Both the position numbers and the translations under genes were made by a program. Source: Pseudobdellovibrionaceae bacterium (lineage in GTDB: Bacteria; Bdellovibrionota; Bdellovibrionia; Bdellovibrionales; UBA1609). From it: a DNA stretch of 64,000 bases. Of this stretch, positions 34,697 through 43,542 are shown piece by piece. Every line of letters starts with the position of its first letter. The first letter of the stretch is position 1. The DNA is taken from contig CP060220.1 of the NCBI GenBank assembly GCA_023898385.1, positions 1,116,001 to 1,180,000 of the forward strand, in the 5' to 3' direction. The notes below the pieces were generated by a model that did not search any database, had not been told where the DNA came from, and saw only the letters and a list, made by a program, of their open reading frames with translations.

Positions 34697-37065
34697 TCGG
34701 ATACCCCTTCTTGTAAACGCGGGGATACATCCATGCGAACAAACTGAAGCTCATCATCAACAATCACCAATCGATAAATGTAACCTTCTACAACCTCACC
34801 GGCGTCCTTGGCATCATGTAAAACTTCACTCACTATTTGATCTAAATTTTCAACGGCTCCCCGAGCACTTTGTCCCTCTCGAAGAAATACTCGATTTGTT
34901 AGGTATTCAAACACCTCATCAGAAACACTAACTTCAATATTTGCGGCCTCAAACTCATCAAACAATGATCCGCCTTTTCTAAATTGAAGCTGAACCAACT
35001 GCGCAGTTTCTTGGGCATCAAGGCCTCTATAGTGAAAGATCGCCGTCATTCGATCCAAGAATGGGTCAGTGAGTTCATGCGCTCCCTCAGCCAATCCACG
35101 GGCCTGCTCCGCCTTAACTGCATCTTTTAATATTTGTTTTCGTTCTTCCATTCTCAAATCATAGAATCCAGGGGGAGGTGTCCAATCTTTGAGCGTATTG
35201 GCCGTAGCCATCATCATTGCTTGATCGGTAATCATCTCGGGATCAATTTGCCGAGGCGATTGCAAGCGACCTGATTGAATCCAATCCAACAAAAAGTTCT
35301 GCAATGATGGATGGCCCTTTTCCACCTCGTCCAATAAAAGAATACTACGTGAGTTCTTAGCAAATGCATTGTAAAGCTTAGAACCTTCTTCATAACCCAC
35401 AAAACTAGGGGCCGATCCTCGAAGCATTGTGACATCAGATTCACTAACAAAGTCACTACCTCGCTCTAAAACTTCTTTGGCACCTATTACATCAATAAAC
35501 TGCCTCACGGTTTCTGTTTTCCCCGTACCGGGCACACCTAAAAACAAAAACGATGGCACTTTATTTCTGGCTCGCCCCGATCTCCATATTCTTGAAACCT
35601 GTGACCAAAGCTCATCAATGGCGACGCGATGCCCAATGATTCGACTTTTATGCTCTGCCTTTAAGGCCTCAATTTCGTCTTTTGAGATAGACTTCATCAC
35701 ATCTGATTTCTTCACATTAAATTGTTTAACCAGCACGTCTGCCAAATCAGATTTAGTGAAATCAAGTAGATCTTCGGTGGTATATCCAGAGGCTTTCACC
35801 AACCCATCTATTTGCTGGCGAAGGGCCTCTTTCTCTGCCGATATCACTGTCCCGACAATACTATCACCGGCGCCGCCCACGGAGCCCGCGCCCTCTTTCT
35901 CGGCACCTATATATTTTTTAAGAAGCTCCACCTGTTCAGCGAGCGCTTTTCGACGCTTTTCCAATAACTCCACTCGGTCAGAGGCTATTTTATGCTTTTT
36001 CTCAAAATAGGGTCGAGACTCACCCGTGTCTGGATCTTTAAGCCGACTCGATTCAAAATCCAAAACTCCACGAGCGTCGCTAATTTCATCGTCCAAATCT
36101 TTGAGCATTAACTCTGGGTGCTGCAACTTCGTTCGTCGGCCCACCATACCGGCTTCTAATAACCACAATGCCCACCCTGGCTGAGGCTTTCCAGCTAAAA
36201 ACCGATCACTGAGATCCACCACATCAAGCAACATCTCATCACTCACCTTCACCTGGTGCTTGGTTTCAAAAGCAGAGAGTTTGTCTTTAAGAACGCTGTA
36301 AATATCTCCCTTTTTTAGAGATTTCAATGTGACGCTAGCAAAGGAATTGGTATTCTTACCCGAAAGCTCCAAAATCATTTTTGGATTCTCTGTTCGAAAA
36401 ACCACCTTTCCGCCGCTGGATTGAATCATCTCAAAAGCTTCCATGGCCATTGATTTCTGGTGTTCAGGCAAACGGGCTAAAGTATCAATGGAGTCCACAT
36501 AAAAAATCGTATTCTCCACGTTCTTTTGCATGGCCTCAGCCATAGCTTTGATAAAAGTATTGAATTTTGAAAGGTCTTGCAGACCGGCGGCAAAGTTCAC
36601 CTTGTGAATTCGGCGTCCATTGAGCCATGGATCAAGCAATTGTTTATCAGCTAAATCCTTCGCCAAGTGTTGGACCAAAGAGTTTCGGCCCGCCTTATCG
36701 CCGCCGACCAACATAATAAATGGATACCTATCATCCACAAGTTTTTCGAGAAGCTGCCGATAGGGCTCAGACTGTCCCACAACACGACTGTAACTTTGCG
36801 CTTGTGTCGTCATATCCATCATATAGTGCTGAACAAAAGTATCATTAACCACATTGCGCAAACCATCCACTTTGTTCAACGTGGTCGCGCCATGGAGAGG
36901 TTTATCCAACCCAAACTTGTTTTTCTTGGCTCCGGGCAGCCAACTGCCAAATGACTCTGTCAATTCTTTCAACCCGGCACTGGCAGAGCCTGAATAAAAA
37001 TTCACTCCCGACGCTAGTGCAAGACTTGCCGCAAAGATTAATATTTTTCTTTTATTGTGTGGCAT
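34693..37065 (-). CDS. ClpB/torsin-like AAA+ ATPase with an N-terminal signal peptide
   Basis: A 790-residue double AAA+ protein. The ATG at 37063-37065 has GGGAGAG seven bases upstream. The first 30 residues (KRKILIFAASLALASGVNFY, then SGSASA) form a clear Sec-type signal. The first AAA module is degenerate: GGDKAGRNS (121-129) replaces G-x-x-G-x-G-K-T, and FYVDSID (188-194) replaces the D-E of Walker B. A coiled coil (about 322-390) resembles a ClpB middle domain. The second module is intact: GVPGTGKT (510-517), ILLLDEVEKGHPSLQNF (575-591), then sensor-1 ATAN, and a ClpB-like C-domain. Such ATPases normally work in the cytoplasm; the nearest analogy for a lumenal Clp relative is torsin. It is the middle gene of a coupled three-gene operon. 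Confidence 0.85.
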   Translation of the reverse strand: MPHNKRKILIFAASLALASGVNFYSGSASAGLKELTESFGSWLPGAKKNKFGLDKPLHGATTLNKVDGLRNVVNDTFVQHYMMDMTTQAQSYSRVVGQSEPYRQLLEKLVDDRYPFIMLVGGDKAGRNSLVQHLAKDLADKQLLDPWLNGRRIHKVNFAAGLQDLSKFNTFIKAMAEAMQKNVENTIFYVDSIDTLARLPEHQKSMAMEAFEMIQSSGGKVVFRTENPKMILELSGKNTNSFASVTLKSLKKGDIYSVLKDKLSAFETKHQVKVSDEMLLDVVDLSDRFLAGKPQPGWALWLLEAGMVGRRTKLQHPELMLKDLDDEISDARGVLDFESSRLKDPDTGESRPYFEKKHKIASDRVELLEKRRKALAEQVELLKKYIGAEKEGAGSVGGAGDSIVGTVISAEKEALRQQIDGLVKASGYTTEDLLDFTKSDLADVLVKQFNVKKSDVMKSISKDEIEALKAEHKSRIIGHRVAIDELWSQVSRIWRSGRARNKVPSFLFLGVPGTGKTETVRQFIDVIGAKEVLERGSDFVSESDVTMLRGSAPSFVGYEEGSKLYNAFAKNSRSILLLDEVEKGHPSLQNFLLDWIQSGRLQSPRQIDPEMITDQAMMMATANTLKDWTPPPGFYDLRMEERKQILKDAVKAEQARGLAEGAHELTDPFLDRMTAIFHYRGLDAQETAQLVQLQFRKGGSLFDEFEAANIEVSVSDEVFEYLTNRVFLREGQSARGAVENLDQIVSEVLHDAKDAGEVVEGYIYRLVIVDDELQFVRMDVSPRLQEGVSE

Positions 37066-38563
37066 GATTCCACTCTCCCTGAGACATTGGTGCCAATCGT
37101 GAATCCACATCACCTTCGTTCAGGTGTTGATTCACTGGCTCTTCATTAAATTTTATTTTATTTTTAGATTTCAATTCAGAGTTCATCGACACCCCCGGAC
37201 CCAATTTCTTAAATTGTGACCAACGGTTTTTCGCAAGGCTCACTAAATCGGTCACTCCACTGCCCGCACCGTACAACAACACTTCCCAAGCCATGCTATC
37301 GCCGAGCCCATAAAGATCTGTGACTGTTCTCAATAAATCTCGATATTCTACCGATGCCGCCACTTGCTTAAAGGCCTGATGATAGCGGCCTGATGTGATG
37401 GTCAAAAAGGTAGAGTTAGCTCCTATGCCCGTCAACAAACCTATAGCCACACGGCCCACCGGCGTTTTACTCACCAGCCGTCCACTACCAATAGATACGC
37501 CCACCACTGCACCAACAAGAGATAAGTCTCCAAACATTTCATATTTTTTGTATCTGGCCAGCAAATCAGACATGAGACCGATCGCCCGATCTTCGGCATA
37601 ATTCGGGCCCACAATTTGGGCAAATGTTTCAACCTGCGGTGTAAAGGCCAAAAGTAAAAATAAATCTGCATCACTGGTACCATCAAAGAGGTTTGAGAAG
37701 AGTTTCTCCTGCATTTTCAAAGAAGAAGCCAGCGCTTCAGCCAAAGAAAGGTAAAGCGAATCATCCAGTTCACTTGCGCCCTTTTCAGGGCGAAACCAAA
37801 AAAAGTAAGGATTCTCATTAAACACAGAAAGGTAGGCCTCAAACATTTGCTTTTGAAAAAGGTCCTTTCGCGCAAAAGCCGCATTTTTGGCGTAAAACAA
37901 AATACGCCCTTTTAACTCCTTAACTTCTTTGCCATTCACCCACAAGGAAGGGGCCTGTGGAGTCGTATTCGCCCCGCGCTGATCGGTCCACCGAGTCTCC
38001 TGCTCGAGCACTAGATCATCCACATACTTTTGAAAAGCCGCCTGGGCCGCCGCGGTCTCTAAGAGTGAAAGTGGATCCATCTTCGGAATACCTGGCAAGT
38101 CACCAAAAAGATCCACCGCCCACCGATCAAAAAAGTGCTGGGGATGGGAGTGAAACTGCGTTCTGGCATCTTTCATCATCAACTGCGCACTTTCAGCCCG
38201 AAACTGGGGCCGAGCCAAACTGAGAGCCACACGCATTTTTGAATACTGGCTGAGAATTTCAGGCATTTTTTCGGCCCATTTATGACAATCTGACCCCCAG
38301 GAGCGCCACTCACCATCTTGTAAGCACTTAATTTCATTGCGTAAATCAAAGGTGCTGGACTGGTGCAGGCCGCGAAGATGCTCGCGAAATTCCATGAGAA
38401 ACTGGCGCTCCTCATCGCTGAGTTCGAGGACCATTTGGGCCGCCACTTTCACCACCATATCCTGACCAGAAGAGCCCGCCTGGGCCAAAGAAGCCCCCAT
38501 GAGCCAAGACATCAACGTCATCAGCATCAAAAAATTTCGAAATTTCCAGCAGTTAGCGGTCAT
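37052..38563 (-). CDS. Exported protein, first gene of the exported-AAA+ operon
   Basis: A 503-residue protein I do not recognise. It has a signal peptide (FRNFLMLMTLMSWLMGASLA, cleavage near AQA at 27-29), a helical body, two cysteines (Cys80 and Cys93) that could form a disulfide outside the cytoplasm, and one hydrophobic hairpin at about 347-388 (LVGAVVGVSIGSG and VGRVAIGLLTGIGANSTF). The start follows AAGGGTGAA. Its stop overlaps the start of the ClpB-like gene by 14 bases, so expression is probably coupled. The residues DRAIGLMSDLLARYKK just before the hairpin are amphipathic. Confidence 0.75.
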   Translation of the reverse strand: MTANCWKFRNFLMLMTLMSWLMGASLAQAGSSGQDMVVKVAAQMVLELSDEERQFLMEFREHLRGLHQSSTFDLRNEIKCLQDGEWRSWGSDCHKWAEKMPEILSQYSKMRVALSLARPQFRAESAQLMMKDARTQFHSHPQHFFDRWAVDLFGDLPGIPKMDPLSLLETAAAQAAFQKYVDDLVLEQETRWTDQRGANTTPQAPSLWVNGKEVKELKGRILFYAKNAAFARKDLFQKQMFEAYLSVFNENPYFFWFRPEKGASELDDSLYLSLAEALASSLKMQEKLFSNLFDGTSDADLFLLLAFTPQVETFAQIVGPNYAEDRAIGLMSDLLARYKKYEMFGDLSLVGAVVGVSIGSGRLVSKTPVGRVAIGLLTGIGANSTFLTITSGRYHQAFKQVAASVEYRDLLRTVTDLYGLGDSMAWEVLLYGAGSGVTDLVSLAKNRWSQFKKLGPGVSMNSELKSKNKIKFNEEPVNQHLNEGDVDSRLAPMSQGEWNHATQ

Positions 38564-38687
38564 ATTTCACCCTTCTCCAACTCTAGAAATAGCAAGAACG
38601 ATACCACCAGAATCAATTAAATAAGGTTTCAACCCCGCCATTGACCCCTTCCATGAATCCCTGGCCCAAATCTGTCACCGCTCTGGC

Positions 38688-38717
38688 AAAAAAAAAGCCA
38701 CCCATTAAGGTGGCTTT
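38688..38717 (-). terminator. Rho-independent terminator of the 38.8-39.5 kb gene
   Basis: On the minus strand AAAGCCACC and GGTGGCTTT form a nine-bp stem around a six-base loop, and the stem is followed by an unbroken T tract (nine T in all). It lies about 50 bases after the stop of the secreted-protein gene. Confidence 0.85.
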
Positions 38718-38768
38718 CTTCAAACTCACGCCCGCGAGGAGGGGCGAGCGTCGTCTTTTTTTCAACTC

Positions 38769-39506
38769 TTATTTTCCAGCACATGCTGAAGCAATGCGAG
38801 TGGCGTTCTTCAACAAGCCCATTTTGTCTAAAGCATAAATCGTGGCGGTGGCCGTATCATGACCAGCCTGACGATAGCTGCTAAAGTGAGTGAAGAGTTC
38901 TTTTGCAACCTGCCGAGTCTCGCTATCTAAAGTGAAAACCTCGTTGCCTGTAGCTAGTGAGTACAATGCTAAGGATGCATTTTTCTTGTCTTCTTTTGAA
39001 ATTTCAGAGGCCAATAAGTCTTTCAATCCATAGCTGGCATCGATATAGGTGCCGAATCGCCCAGCATCTACAGCTTGAAACTGAACCTGACCATCCAAGG
39101 TACGAACACTCTTAACTGAGGGAAGATCGTACATGTACCCGATGGCTTCAAGTTGAGCTGAGAAGAGGGCGTTCATCTCTGCATCATCAGCCGTGTTGGA
39201 ATCGCTATTAATTTCTTTCATTTTATCAGTGATTTTAGAAATCACATTAGAAACTCGAGCGTCGCTTTGAGAAGCTACGACTTTATTGAGGTTATCAAGA
39301 GTTTTAGTCATATCGCCGGCACCAAAAACACCAACCGCTTTAGGGCTACGAATATAATCCGCCAACTTGGTTACAGTGGCACTGGGTCGAACCGATTGTA
39401 CAGGTGAAACACCAGGTTTAACTTCAACACGTGCGGCTGGACGGGCCATGGCCACGCTTCCCGCGAATGCAGTAATAGCAGCAGTAAGGACTACCAACAT
39501 TTTCAT
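38769..39506 (-). CDS. Secreted protein of unknown function
   Basis: A 245-residue protein with a signal peptide (MKMLVVLTAAITAFAGSVAM, cleavage after AMA near residue 21). The mature part is helical and charged without membrane segments, ending NATRIASACAGK. I recognise no domain. The ribosome binding site GAGGAGG is strong and the gene has its own terminator, so it is likely a well-expressed monocistronic gene. It lies beside, but is transcriptionally separate from, the exported-AAA+ operon. Confidence 0.75.
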   Translation of the reverse strand: MKMLVVLTAAITAFAGSVAMARPAARVEVKPGVSPVQSVRPSATVTKLADYIRSPKAVGVFGAGDMTKTLDNLNKVVASQSDARVSNVISKITDKMKEINSDSNTADDAEMNALFSAQLEAIGYMYDLPSVKSVRTLDGQVQFQAVDAGRFGTYIDASYGLKDLLASEISKEDKKNASLALYSLATGNEVFTLDSETRQVAKELFTHFSSYRQAGHDTATATIYALDKMGLLKNATRIASACAGK

Positions 39507-39843
39507 CTTTCTTCCTCCTCGATGACGATGTCATTTGTATATATCACCGAAGTCCGCGTTTCTACGGTAAACTCTTCGGCGAGAAAAAATTACAGTTCAA
39601 TAAGCCGTAGCTCGAAAACACCTATTCATGCTCTGTGCCAACTCAATTTAGCAGGCCCGACCTTCTATCTGGGGATTGATGCGGCTTTCCGTGTCAATGG
39701 ACTGTACAGCCATGACAAATATTGCAACGCACGTGTAAAAAAGGGGCCCCGTCGGCCCGATTCCCTTTTTAACGAGTCCCAGAAAATGGGCGGTTTATTG
39801 GGATTCGGAATGAGTGGGGTTTAGGTTTGGGCACTCCTTATAG

Positions 39844-39987
39844 CCTGTTGACGCTATTAGAAGTATAGCTAAAAGATTAGGCACTGACGCTTTCGGATAC
39901 GTGGTGAAGGCCTGTGACATCGACATCACTGAAAACCGCAAGGTGTACTGCCGTATGATTAACCATAGAAAGCCGGTGAAAACATGA
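39844..39987 (+). pseudogene. Possible remnant reading frame upstream of pdxH
   Basis: A 47-codon open frame with coding-like composition (GTDAFGYVVKACDIDITENR, then KVYCRMINHRKPVKT) ends in a TGA that overlaps the pdxH ATG. It has no good start codon and is preceded in frame by a TAG at 39841. It looks like the 3' end of a lost gene or a leader-type frame. The rest of 39507-39983 shows nothing that I can support. Confidence 0.35.
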
Positions 39988-40589
39988 CCGCCAATACAGA
40001 CAACTTTTTGCAGGACCCAAATCCCTTTAATATTTTAACTCAATGGATGAATGAGGCCGCCAATTGTGGCCTAAAAGAGTCCACCGCAATGACCTTAGCG
40101 ACAGTTAGTTCCCAAGGTCACCCATCTACCCGAGTTGTATTACTCAAAGAGATTCGACCTGACGGTGTGGTATTTTACACCAACTACCTAAGCCACAAGG
40201 GAAAAGATCTTGAAGGCCAACCCTGGGCTGCCGCTACACTTTATTGGGATCCTTTATTTAGACAGATCAACCTTAAAGGTCGCACTGAAAAGCTCCCAAG
40301 GAGCGAATCACAGAGCTACTGGAAACTACGGGCCCGCGAAAGTCAGATCAGCCAAACAGCCTCAAAGCAGTCGCAGCCGGTAGACAGCCGAGCCACCCTT
40401 GATACAGCCTACGATACTGTGGAACAGAAATTTGCCGATCAAGAGATCCCCTGCCCCGATCACTGGGGTGGCTACTTGCTAAAGGTCGAGGATTTTGAGT
40501 TTTGGATTGGGCGTCCCCACCGTTTCCATGACCGCTTTCACTACTGGCTAGACCAGGGACTTTGGAAAAATGAGCGGCTTTACCCCTGA
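39984..40589 (+). CDS. pdxH: Pyridoxamine 5'-phosphate oxidase
   Basis: A 201-residue PdxH, which oxidises pyridoxine- or pyridoxamine-5'-phosphate to pyridoxal phosphate with FMN. Seen: TAMTLATVSSQGHPSTRVVL, the FMN-binding R-x-V-L-L-K-E strand, VVFYTNYLSHKGKDLEGQPW, then AATLYWDPLFRQINLKGRTE, and the C-terminal EFWIGRPHRFHDRFHY. This is the normal family pattern R-P-x-R-x-H-D-R with a shortened last segment ending NERLYP (family usually R-L-x-P). Length is only slightly below that of E. coli PdxH. The start ATG overlaps an upstream 47-codon frame. Confidence 0.92.
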   Translation: MTANTDNFLQDPNPFNILTQWMNEAANCGLKESTAMTLATVSSQGHPSTRVVLLKEIRPDGVVFYTNYLSHKGKDLEGQPWAAATLYWDPLFRQINLKGRTEKLPRSESQSYWKLRARESQISQTASKQSQPVDSRATLDTAYDTVEQKFADQEIPCPDHWGGYLLKVEDFEFWIGRPHRFHDRFHYWLDQGLWKNERLYP

Positions 40590-40645
40590 CCTTTAAACAA
40601 CAACCATTGTCACCCCGTAAACCAGATGCAATAATATTGAAGGGT

Positions 40646-40826
40646 TGAAGCCAGTCTTCCGAGCTTTGAGACCGGCCAGAACCCCGCGCCCATGGGTCGA
40701 CACGAGTGGCCGCATGTCGTCTTCGGATTGCGTCACTTCGTGCCGCAACCCGGATACGCCATGCACATCGTGAGACCCATGGGCGCGGGGTTCTGGCCGG
40801 TCTCAAAGCTCGGAAGACTGGCTTCA
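40646..40826. repeat. 53-bp perfect inverted repeat with 75-base loop
   Basis: Left arm 40646-40698 and right arm 40774-40826 are exact reverse complements over 53 bases, rich in G and C (for example GACCGGCCAGAACCCCGCGC in the left arm). The 75-base loop has an internal shorter stem: GGATTGCG pairs with CGCAACCC in seven of eight positions. No T tract follows, so it is not a normal terminator. It lies between pdxH and the receiver-like gene. Confidence 0.9.
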
Positions 40827-40866
40827 TCGGAATTACTCCCGGGGGGATACCATAGCTAACATCGTT

Positions 40867-42933
40867 TTGATCGAGCCGGATGCTAAAGTCCGCCGCGAAA
40901 TGATTCAATACTTGAAAGAGCTGGAGGAACCTCACACGGTGCGGGAGTTTAGCTCCTATGACACTTTTAAAGAGCTCTATTATGTATTAGACCGAACACC
41001 ATCCCGGTCAACTGACGATATCTCTTCTGAAGATGCCACTGAACCCGTTGATGCTAAGGTCGACGAAGTGGAAGATGAAGATGACGGGGCTTTAAAAAAA
41101 TTAAGTAACATTGACCTTATCATCTTTCGAAATGACGGCATTCGTGACACCCCCGCCTGGGCCATGGAACTTGAAAAAAACCTAAAAACATACAACCTGT
41201 GGCCCGAAGAAGGGTTCACTAAGCTTGTGGCTACCAAGTACGAAGACGACGGCACGGTAAAGGGCAAACTGGTTAGCCCTCTGATCAACGACCTCATCTG
41301 TCTGCCGATCGATCGCCTGATTTTCTTGCAAAAAATGGAAATCGTTTTAGCTCTGCCCAAACAAATTTCACCAAGTTTTTTGTTTACACAAAAAGTAGAT
41401 GCTGAAATTGAGATCTCAAAAAAAACCAAGATTGTGAAACTCTCTGACCTCGGTTTTGTGGTGGACAATGCCGTGCCACTGACAAATGGTGTGGGCAGCC
41501 ATTTTTACTTTAGGTTCCCTGGACACGAAGAAACCATCGAAGTCTATGCCAAATCCATTGCCTCAAAACCCAATCCTGACACTAAAGGCCGTTACTGGGT
41601 TTACTTTATGTTCTTCGGAATTCATCGACATGCATTGACGATGATTCGAAAATACTTAGCCGAAGATCGTTTTTTCAAACCTCTCAAAAACCAAAATGCC
41701 GAGGATTTTGAATTTAATCCAGACAATCTATTTATTTCGGACGAAGATCGCCGACCTCGAAACATTGCCATCATCGAAGTGGAAGAGCGCACAGCCGAAA
41801 GTATCAGTCAGTCCATTTTAAAAGAAATTGGTCCCGTACAGGTTTTCGTGGAAGATTCCTACTACATGTTCTTAAAGCGGTACTTGAATCCGAAACGAGC
41901 CAGCGCAGATTTTGAATCAGCTAACGAACTGATGCAGGCTGAAGATATCTATAGTGACATTCTCAGCTGGACAATCAATAAGGACACTCGAGAGCTGATC
42001 ACTCTATTGACTCCCCCAGACTCTAAAGAAAAAAAATCTGATACAGAACCTGTAGATACCCCAACAGTTTGTGGGCATGCCGTCGAGGATTTATTTAATT
42101 CTTCACGGGGTTGGATGGAACTGTTTGCCAATTCCGAAGCTGAAACACTGCTTGAGGAAATATTCAAAACTCTTTCGGTCAACAAAAAATCAGCTAGAAA
42201 CATCGGGCTTCAATATGCTGATAAGTCCGCGCGAATAGGGCAAGTGGAAATTTCTGAACTTGAAGACCATGAATCTTTACAAATAAACATTAAGCTGCCG
42301 AATCAAGCCGAAATTGAGGCCTATTCTACCTATCACGAGGCCACATCGATAGACATGATCGTGGTCAATCATGTTTTTCTGCCAGAGAATGTTGATTCGT
42401 GGATCGACAACGTGAATGAACTTGCGGGCAAAGCTGGCCTACTGCCGCCTTCTGGAAAAATCAAGGTCGTTGTCATCGCTCAAGAAGCTGAAAGCTTTCC
42501 TGTTCGTCGATATATCGACAGCAAAGCCTACGGCTTGCTATTCAAACCTGTGGTGAACTCACGCCTGCTGTTTCACATTTCTACGGCCCTCAATGCTTCT
42601 TTCACACTTTACAACTTTACGAATATCGGATGGAAAGAGACTTCTATCGTGGCCTATGCCGCAAAACCTGTGCAATTAGAAAGTCTCTCTGAGTATGGCG
42701 CCACAATAAAACACCCCAGGCCATTTTCTGATGGCACATTTCTGTACTTGCATGGCAGTATTTTCGAAAAGGCTCCTGATCAGAACCTCTGCGCTAGGGC
42801 CTATAAAAGCCAAAAAGATGAGAACAGCAAAAACAGCTATCACTGTTCATTTTTATATTTTGGCATCAACGAGTCATTTTTAAAATACACGCGAAGTTGG
42901 ATTCGCGAACTTTATGCTTCATCTAAAGAATAA
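40867..42933 (+). CDS. Receiver-like protein with PilZ-like domains
   Basis: The first in-frame start of the usual kind is TTG at 40867, giving 688 residues. The N-terminus reads IANIVLIEPDAKVRREMIQY if the frame is read from an ATA at 40852, which would complete a receiver-type first strand (N-I-V-L-I-E-x-D). GGGGGG lies five bases upstream of that ATA, and TTG at 40867 has no ribosome binding site. A middle domain (SDLGFVVDNAVPLTNGVGSH, about 200-260) and a later one (about 480-520) look PilZ-like, with the strand pattern for c-di-GMP or other ligand binding, although the R-x-x-x-R motif is not obvious. A second receiver-like block (KIKVVVIAQEAES, with VNSRLLFHI) follows. The protein is divergent from known response regulators. 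Confidence 0.6.
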   Translation: MIEPDAKVRREMIQYLKELEEPHTVREFSSYDTFKELYYVLDRTPSRSTDDISSEDATEPVDAKVDEVEDEDDGALKKLSNIDLIIFRNDGIRDTPAWAMELEKNLKTYNLWPEEGFTKLVATKYEDDGTVKGKLVSPLINDLICLPIDRLIFLQKMEIVLALPKQISPSFLFTQKVDAEIEISKKTKIVKLSDLGFVVDNAVPLTNGVGSHFYFRFPGHEETIEVYAKSIASKPNPDTKGRYWVYFMFFGIHRHALTMIRKYLAEDRFFKPLKNQNAEDFEFNPDNLFISDEDRRPRNIAIIEVEERTAESISQSILKEIGPVQVFVEDSYYMFLKRYLNPKRASADFESANELMQAEDIYSDILSWTINKDTRELITLLTPPDSKEKKSDTEPVDTPTVCGHAVEDLFNSSRGWMELFANSEAETLLEEIFKTLSVNKKSARNIGLQYADKSARIGQVEISELEDHESLQINIKLPNQAEIEAYSTYHEATSIDMIVVNHVFLPENVDSWIDNVNELAGKAGLLPPSGKIKVVVIAQEAESFPVRRYIDSKAYGLLFKPVVNSRLLFHISTALNASFTLYNFTNIGWKETSIVAYAAKPVQLESLSEYGATIKHPRPFSDGTFLYLHGSIFEKAPDQNLCARAYKSQKDENSKNSYHCSFLYFGINESFLKYTRSWIRELYASSKE

Positions 42934-42935
42934 CA

Positions 42936-43382
42936 TTAAAAAGGCCAGGTCTGTGAAACGTATTCTTTAAGTTCGGACACCACTTGCCGCTCTCCATTTA
43001 GTAGTGCACTAATCACGTGCAAAACGGAAATAAAACCCACCAGTTCGCCCGTTCGCTCTATGACTGGCAAATGTCGAATTTGCTTACTGTTCATTAAACT
43101 CAAGCAGTCTTCCACCGATGTTTCTGACGTTACGCTCACCACCGGCGCTGACATGATTTCATGGACAAGAATTTTAGATGACTGTTTGTTTTCAAGCGCT
43201 ACTTTTCTCGTGTAATCCCGCTCTGAGAGAATTCCTAAAACCTTGCCGCCTTCTACAACGGGTAGAGCCCCACTATCAATCCGAGCTAAGATTTCAATTG
43301 CTTCGTACACAGTGGTATCTGGTGAGAGTGTTCTTACCTTCGGCATGTCCAAAGGCAGCAGATCTTTTACCAATAATGCCAT
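42936..43382 (-). CDS. Tandem CBS-domain protein
   Basis: A 148-residue protein made of two CBS motifs: MPKVRTLSPDTTVYEAIEIL with GALPVVEGGKVLGILSERD, and MSAPVVSVTSETSVEDCLSL with RHLPVIERTGELVGFIS. Each has the beta-beta-alpha pattern and G-x-I-S/T-x-x-D end. Stand-alone CBS pairs bind adenine nucleotides or SAM and regulate other proteins; the partner here is unknown. It is convergent with the receiver-like gene (three-base gap) and starts about 160 bases from the divergent thioesterase gene. Confidence 0.87.
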   Translation of the reverse strand: MALLVKDLLPLDMPKVRTLSPDTTVYEAIEILARIDSGALPVVEGGKVLGILSERDYTRKVALENKQSSKILVHEIMSAPVVSVTSETSVEDCLSLMNSKQIRHLPVIERTGELVGFISVLHVISALLNGERQVVSELKEYVSQTWPF

Positions 43383-43542
43383 TAACGTCCCCCTTTATTT
43401 ATATTCCCGCCCCAACGGGAAGTTCCCTTCCGATAGGATAGCGCACCCCGACAAATTCCCAAAGTATTCTCAGTCATTAGACTCAAATTGAGATTTCAGC
43501 TAAGGGTAGAGTGCTAAATCGAAAAACCCAGGTAGGGCCCCA

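Noticed and set aside
39522..39824. 100-codon plus-strand frame
   Set aside because: No domain, and it begins in the promoter region of the divergent secreted-protein gene; the composition is not coding-like.
40646..40826. Rho-independent terminator of pdxH
   Set aside because: The stem is 53 bp with a 75-base loop and no T tract follows, unlike a terminator.
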